10,698 bases of DNA from Clostridiales bacterium (GTDB lineage: Bacteria > Bacillota_A > Clostridia > Lachnospirales > Bianqueaceae): the NCBI GenBank assembly GCA_019423265.1, contig JAHZBS010000075.1, positions 1-10,698 on the forward strand, in the 5' to 3' direction. Position 1 is the first letter of the stretch; each line of letters opens with the position of its first letter. A program made the position numbers and the translations under genes. Under the pieces are notes generated by a model. The model had not been told where the DNA came from, did no database searches, and saw only the letters and a list, made by a program, of their open reading frames with translations. Shown here piece after piece: positions 7,083 to 10,698 of the stretch.

Positions 7083-7136
7083 AAGAGCAAGAGGATCTGT
7101 TTATTGAGACGGCACAGAGAATGGGGAGGGCGGCCT

Positions 7137-9212
7137 ATGATAGAGGTAGAACGATATTGGGAAAATCCAAGATGGCTTGCGCGCGGCCGGTCGCCGGCGA
7201 GCGCATACTCGATTCCCTTTCCGGCGGGCGAAGTCCGGAAATTGGATGTACTACAGAGGGCGAGCAGCGATTGCTATCGAAGTCTCAACGGCGGATGGCG
7301 GCAGCGGGTGTTTCCCAATTGGGGAGCCATTCCCGGCGACTTTATCTTCCCAGGCGGAAGCGCAGACGCCTGGGATGTGGCGATGGTCCCTTCTGGTATG
7401 CCTTGTATTGGCGCTGGCGCTACAGTGCCCTTTTGCATCGATCCCCCCTATGTCCCTTGGGAGACCCCGGTAGCGGCCTATGTGCGCGATTTTGAGTTGC
7501 CAAAATCCTGGGAGGAGGACAAGGAGATCCATCTAGTGCTGGAAGGAGTCCGCTCCTGCTGCGTCCTGTGGGTCAACGGCAATTTGGCAGGCTACAGCCA
7601 GGGAAGCGGTTTGCCTGCGGAATTTGTGATCACGCCGTGGCTGCGGTCCGCCAAAAATCGAATCGCTGCGGCGGTGTTCCCATGGTGTGATGGGAGCTAT
7701 CTGGAGAGGTATGACGCCCCCTGGGGATTGGTTCGGGATATCTATGTGTTAGAACGGGATAAAGGCCATGTGCGAGATGCTTGGGTTCGGGGGGAGAAGG
7801 ATAGTGGAGGGGGACAATTTTTCTGCGAAGTGACGGCGGATGGCGCGGGAAGGGTAGAGGCGGTTTTGCTGGACCGGGACGGCTATATTGTCGACTCCAG
7901 AGCGGAGGATGTTGAGCCCGGGCATCCGTGGGAGTTTCGGCTCCACACGCCTTCCCTGAGCCTTTGGTCGCCAAGAGATCCTTACACGTATCAGATCCAG
8001 ATCCGCAAGGGAAGGGAAGTACTCCCGTACACGGTGGGAGTCCGTGAACCTTTCGACAAAAAGCAGTGGGAGTGGAAGGCTTTACAGCCAGATAATAGTA
8101 CAACCCTAGAAGATCTGTGGAGATTGCTATCGGCTGTGAAGAGGCAGGACCGTACCGCCATTTTTCTCAAGGGAGCCGCGGATCCCCGCTTGGTGGAGCT
8201 GTGCAGTCGCATCGGGCTATATGTGGCAGAGTCGGCGGATATTCAGATCCCTCAAGAATGCAGGGAGATCGCTGACGATCCGGTCTGGCGGGAAGCCTTT
8301 CTAGATCGAATGACGCGGATGGTCGAGCGGGATAAAAATCAGGTCAGCGTTATCGGTTGGGGGGCTGGTACTGGTGCAGAGCTGGATGGGAAAACCAATG
8401 TCAAGGCAGTGGAGGAATGGGTGAAGCGCCGGGACGCAGAGCGAAGCTGGCAGCCAAGCGAATGTGCGGGGCTCGATGAGTTGAACATGACAGAAAATTC
8501 TCGAGTGAGCTGGCATAGATGCCAGGGAGCCCTCCGGCAAAAGCTCGATATCTGGAAGACAGAGGGGATCGTGTATATAGAGGGGGAGGAGATCGCCTAT
8601 ACTTTCCATTTAGGGAGAGGCGCCCTCATGCAGTTGCAATACCAGGGGATGAATATGATACAGCGCTTTCCGGAGCTGGTAATGTGGGATAGAGATGGAG
8701 AACCGGTGCGGGGCTGGAATGTCCATGAAGTTCAAATCTATGATGAACGGCCGGAGAGACTCCACTTTATGACGAAATATTCGCTGGGGATTCCGGGATG
8801 CCGTCCCGCGGAGACGGGACAGGCGAAATGGACGTTCCAGCCGGACGGGAGCATCTTTCTATGGGTTTCCCCCCAGAAGTGCCGCCAGGAAAGAGAGGTG
8901 GCGCTGTGCCTGGTGGTGCCCCATTGGATGGAGCGGCTTGATACGGAGTGTGCCCCGGCGGATCCAGGGCAGCCCTGTCAGATGGCTGTCCAATGGGCAA
9001 GCGTGACAAACACAGCGGGTTTTGGACTATATTTTGAAAGCGATAGGGCGATGTCGGTCCGATTGCAGGATTTTCAGACGGAAGAGGGCGCTGAGCGGAG
9101 GCTCTATCTCTGCCCTGAGAGGACGAAGGAAAGGGAGGCTTTCCACCTCCAGATTCAGCCAATCGCAAAAGATGATGGAGGGGTTTGCTATGAGACGGGT
9201 GGAGGTCATTGA
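7137..9212 (+). CDS. Shortened, probably inactive GH2 (LacZ-like beta-galactosidase) protein
   Basis: 691 residues from ATG 7137, with SD GGGGAGGG (7123-7130) six bases upstream. The N-terminal GH2 sugar-binding domain is well kept (about 5-210): WENP, RSPASAYSIPF, LNGGW, IDPPYVPWETP, LEGVRS, WVNGNLAGYSQG, WCDGSYLE and GLVRDIYVLER. An immunoglobulin-like domain follows (about 210-305). The TIM-barrel part is only about 150 residues, less than half the normal size. Its middle aligns with LacZ (LCSRIGLYVAESADI, DDPVWREAFLDRMTRMVERDKNQVSVIGW), but the acid/base motif SLGNESG is replaced by GAGTGAELDG, and the nucleophile motif CEYAHAMGN and the RHDHHP-type motif are absent. Residues about 478-600 resemble the C-terminal Bgal_small domain, also shortened. 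The frame is intact, with no frameshift. Active LacZ has about 1000-1080 residues. No signal peptide is seen, so it is cytosolic. I infer a carbohydrate-binding or regulatory pseudoenzyme; a recently decaying gene is the alternative. Confidence 0.8.
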   Translation: MIEVERYWENPRWLARGRSPASAYSIPFPAGEVRKLDVLQRASSDCYRSLNGGWRQRVFPNWGAIPGDFIFPGGSADAWDVAMVPSGMPCIGAGATVPFCIDPPYVPWETPVAAYVRDFELPKSWEEDKEIHLVLEGVRSCCVLWVNGNLAGYSQGSGLPAEFVITPWLRSAKNRIAAAVFPWCDGSYLERYDAPWGLVRDIYVLERDKGHVRDAWVRGEKDSGGGQFFCEVTADGAGRVEAVLLDRDGYIVDSRAEDVEPGHPWEFRLHTPSLSLWSPRDPYTYQIQIRKGREVLPYTVGVREPFDKKQWEWKALQPDNSTTLEDLWRLLSAVKRQDRTAIFLKGAADPRLVELCSRIGLYVAESADIQIPQECREIADDPVWREAFLDRMTRMVERDKNQVSVIGWGAGTGAELDGKTNVKAVEEWVKRRDAERSWQPSECAGLDELNMTENSRVSWHRCQGALRQKLDIWKTEGIVYIEGEEIAYTFHLGRGALMQLQYQGMNMIQRFPELVMWDRDGEPVRGWNVHEVQIYDERPERLHFMTKYSLGIPGCRPAETGQAKWTFQPDGSIFLWVSPQKCRQEREVALCLVVPHWMERLDTECAPADPGQPCQMAVQWASVTNTAGFGLYFESDRAMSVRLQDFQTEEGAERRLYLCPERTKEREAFHLQIQPIAKDDGGVCYETGGGH

Positions 9213-9909
9213 GACGGCCGCAGCGATTACCAGTGAGACTGTAGAAGGACGTCATGTCATAGTGATGGATGTTCTGCGCGCTACATCGACCATTGTGACG
9301 GCGCTCAACAACGGGGCAAAGCGGATTATACCGGTTGAAACTGTGGAGGAAGCCGTGGCGCTGAAAAGACGGTATGCGGACAGTCTGCTGGGGGGTGAGC
9401 GCGGTGGGGTCCGGCAGGGGGGATTTGATTTTGGAAATTCTCCCTTGGAATATTCCAGAGATTTGGTGCTGGATAAAACCATTGTTCTGACAACGACCAA
9501 CGGGACGAGAGCGCTGGTGGGGTGCCAATCCGCCCATGCCGCGACCATTGGCTGCGCTGGATTTCTAAATGGCAGGGCGGCGGTGAGGCGGCTTATGGCG
9601 AGAACCGGGGATCTTGCCCTTGTGTGCGCTGGCACGAAGAACCAGTTCTCGCTGGATGATTTTCTATGTGCGGGAATGCTGCTGCAACAGATCGTAGCCG
9701 AGGAGGAGGTCCAGATGGCCGACCTAGGCTGGAATGCGCTCTTTATGTATCAGGCATACGGAGAGAACCTGCCTGCTGTCCTGGACAGGGCAAAGCATTA
9801 TCAGGTTTTAAAGGGTTTGGGATTTCAGAGGGACCTGGAGTACTGTCTCATGAAAGATCAATTGGAGATAGCCCCTGTATTTGATGGGAACGAGATACGG
9901 CTCGATTGA
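9190..9909 (+). CDS. comB: ComB-family protein (2-phosphosulfolactate phosphatase family)
   Basis: 239 residues, normal for the family. ATG 9190 is chosen because SD GGAGGGG (9177-9183) lies six bases upstream; the in-frame ATG at 9175 overlaps that SD. Family motifs: VMDVLRATSTIVTAL (25-39), LGGERGG (67-73), GFDFGNSP (78-85), TTTNGTRAL (101-109), CAGTKNQFSLDD (146-157). ComB removes phosphate from (2R)-2-phospho-3-sulfolactate, a Mg-dependent step of coenzyme M synthesis in methanogens. Homologues are widespread in bacteria that do not make coenzyme M, and their substrate is mostly unproven. No comA, comC or other sulfolactate gene is in the window, so the phosphatase activity is a family-based guess. 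It overlaps the GH2-like gene by 23 bp, implying coupled translation. Confidence 0.88.
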   Translation: MRRVEVIETAAAITSETVEGRHVIVMDVLRATSTIVTALNNGAKRIIPVETVEEAVALKRRYADSLLGGERGGVRQGGFDFGNSPLEYSRDLVLDKTIVLTTTNGTRALVGCQSAHAATIGCAGFLNGRAAVRRLMARTGDLALVCAGTKNQFSLDDFLCAGMLLQQIVAEEEVQMADLGWNALFMYQAYGENLPAVLDRAKHYQVLKGLGFQRDLEYCLMKDQLEIAPVFDGNEIRLD

Positions 9910-9926
9910 TGGGGGGGAGATACCGA

Positions 9927-10355
9927 ATGACGGTTGCGCTGGCGACAATACGTGATAAAAAGAAAATCGAAAAATACGATTCTCAGATTCCACCGAACCG
10001 ACTTGGAGAGTGTATCAATAACAATCTGGTCTATGTGCTGCGCGGTGAGGAGAGTGGCGGTGCCATTGTGGGGATACTGCGATACAGCCTATTTTGGCAG
10101 TCCATTCCTTTTATAGATCGGCTCTATATTGATGAAGCGTATCGAGGTAAAGGATATGGCACTCTCATGATGGGATATTGGGAGAAGGCCATGCGCCGGA
10201 TGCAATATCGGTATGGAATGCTTTCCACACAGGAAGATGAGACCGCCAAATTCTTCTATGAGAACCTTGGCTATAAAAAAATCGGCGCTTTTCTGCCACC
10301 GGAGCAGAGCGCCCATGAGCTGATCTATATAAAATCGCTTTCAATGGCCGTTTGA
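9927..10355 (+). CDS. GNAT-family N-acetyltransferase
   Basis: 142 residues from ATG 9927, with the G-rich SD GGGGGGAG (9911-9918) eight bases upstream. An in-frame ATG at 9909 overlaps the comB stop and would add six residues, but no SD precedes it at a fitting distance. The GNAT fold shows motif A, DRLYIDEAYRGKGYGTLMM (64-82), where RGKGYG (73-78) is the R-x-x-G-x-G acetyl-CoA pyrophosphate loop, and motif B, AKFFYENLGYKKIG (107-120). Such enzymes transfer an acetyl group from acetyl-CoA to an amine of a small molecule or protein. The acceptor cannot be told from sequence. It is the last gene of the operon with the GH2-like and ComB genes, ending just before a strong terminator. Confidence 0.87.
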   Translation: MTVALATIRDKKKIEKYDSQIPPNRLGECINNNLVYVLRGEESGGAIVGILRYSLFWQSIPFIDRLYIDEAYRGKGYGTLMMGYWEKAMRRMQYRYGMLSTQEDETAKFFYENLGYKKIGAFLPPEQSAHELIYIKSLSMAV

Positions 10356-10376
10356 AATCATGTATATTCCATTGGC

Positions 10377-10422
10377 AAAAGGCCTATGCGCAATTATGAA
10401 AAGTTGTGCATAGGCCTTTTTT
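10377..10422. terminator. Strong bidirectional intrinsic terminator
   Basis: A 17-bp stem (10377-10393 with 10404-10420, one G-T pair) encloses a 10-base loop and ends in TTTTTT (10417-10422) on the plus strand. The left arm begins with AAAA, giving a shorter T-run on the minus strand. It therefore closes the GNAT operon and probably typA, which converges from the right. Confidence 0.9.
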
Positions 10423-10449
10423 GAAAACCGAGCGAGATGCCGATGGGTT

Positions 10450-10698
10450 TTACCGCCTTACCTTGGCGCGCATACCCGCTTCCAGCACTTCCTTGCGCAT
10501 ACGAATATTTTTGGGGGTTATCTCCACCAACTCATCGTCGGATATAAATTCCAAACATTGCTCCAGGCTCATGGGTTTTGGAGGTGTCAGCCGAAGCGCT
10601 TCGTCGGCCGTTGCAGAGCGCGTGTTGGTCACATGTTTTTTCTTGCAGACGTTGACGACGATATCTTCCTGGCGCGAACTCTCACCGACAATCATCCC
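10450..10698 (-). CDS. typA: Translational GTPase TypA/BipA, C-terminal end (partial)
   Basis: The last 83 codons before the stop TAA at 10450-10452; the rest lies beyond the right edge. The sequence matches the TypA/BipA C-terminal domain: GMIVGESSRQEDIVVNVCKK, NTRSATADEALRLTPPKPMS, LEQCLEFISDDELVEITPKN and IRMRKEVLE. TypA is a ribosome-associated GTPase related to EF-G and LepA, involved in ribosome assembly and growth under stress or cold; this C-terminal domain is unique to TypA and contacts the ribosome. The GTPase motifs are not in view. The tail GMRAKVRR is basic, as is common. Confidence 0.93.
   Translation of the reverse strand, partial: GMIVGESSRQEDIVVNVCKKKHVTNTRSATADEALRLTPPKPMSLEQCLEFISDDELVEITPKNIRMRKEVLEAGMRAKVRR

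Larger units (their letters stand above)
6766..7136. other. 371-bp divergent intergenic region
   Basis: It holds the phosphoesterase leader and promoter (6766-6897, minus), a stretch without a recognisable gene (6898-7053), and the promoter and leader of the GH2-like operon (7054-7136, plus). The middle stretch is A/T-rich. Its only clear structure is the perfect 10-bp palindrome GCGAATTCGC (6989-6998), flanked by GTAT (6983-6986) and ATAC (6999-7002). No tRNA, small ORF with an SD, or terminator is evident there. Confidence 0.6.

Noticed and set aside
7059..7136. N-terminal extension of the GH2-like protein to the upstream in-frame ATG
   Set aside because: That ATG overlaps the -35 element of the promoter at 7054-7082 and has no SD, while ATG 7137 has a strong one and begins just before the conserved WENP segment.
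8767..9537. A 256-codon minus-strand frame
   Set aside because: It is antisense to the GH2-like and ComB genes, rich in Pro/Ser/Arg, and spans their junction; it is a shadow of G/C-rich codons.

Overview
The window looks like chromosomal DNA of a Gram-positive anaerobe of the class Clostridia, most likely Lachnospiraceae or a close relative. This rests on family resemblance, not on a search. The clues are a ClpE-type chaperone with a zinc finger, a cytosolic BMP-domain protein of a clostridial kind, strong GGAGG ribosome binding sites, sigma-A promoters with 16-17 bp spacers, and TypA. I see no rRNA, tRNA, CRISPR array, insertion sequence or phage gene.

Layout. (1) 1-1862, minus strand: most of a ClpE-like AAA+ unfoldase, cut by the left edge. 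(2) 1863-2158: a divergent promoter region with a good sigma-A promoter on each strand. (3) 2159-4087: a 642-residue protein joining a ParB-like N-terminal region to a BMP/PnrA-type ligand-binding domain with no signal peptide, followed by a hairpin terminator. (4) 4239-6144: a MarR regulator and MATE efflux pump operon. Its promoter carries two copies of a 15-bp imperfect palindrome. Between the two genes lies a 25-codon ORF with a strong ribosome binding site that looks like the stub of a cytidylate-kinase-like gene. (5) 6169-6765, minus strand: a small metallophosphoesterase, convergent with the MATE gene across a short terminator. (6) 7054-10422: a three-gene operon of a shortened GH2/LacZ-like protein without recognisable catalytic residues, a ComB-family (2-phosphosulfolactate phosphatase) protein and a GNAT acetyltransferase, closed by a strong bidirectional terminator. 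(7) 10450-10698, minus strand: the C-terminal end of the GTPase TypA/BipA.

How the genes work together. The MarR protein most likely represses its own promoter and so controls the MATE exporter; the stop and start codons along that operon overlap in ATGA motifs. In the third operon, the GH2-like and ComB genes overlap by 23 bp and the GNAT gene follows within 20 bp, so the three are probably co-translated. Their joint function is unknown. The items most worth a second look are the apparent GH2 pseudoenzyme and its operon, the ParB-like/BMP fusion, and the kinase-stub ORF between marR and the MATE gene.
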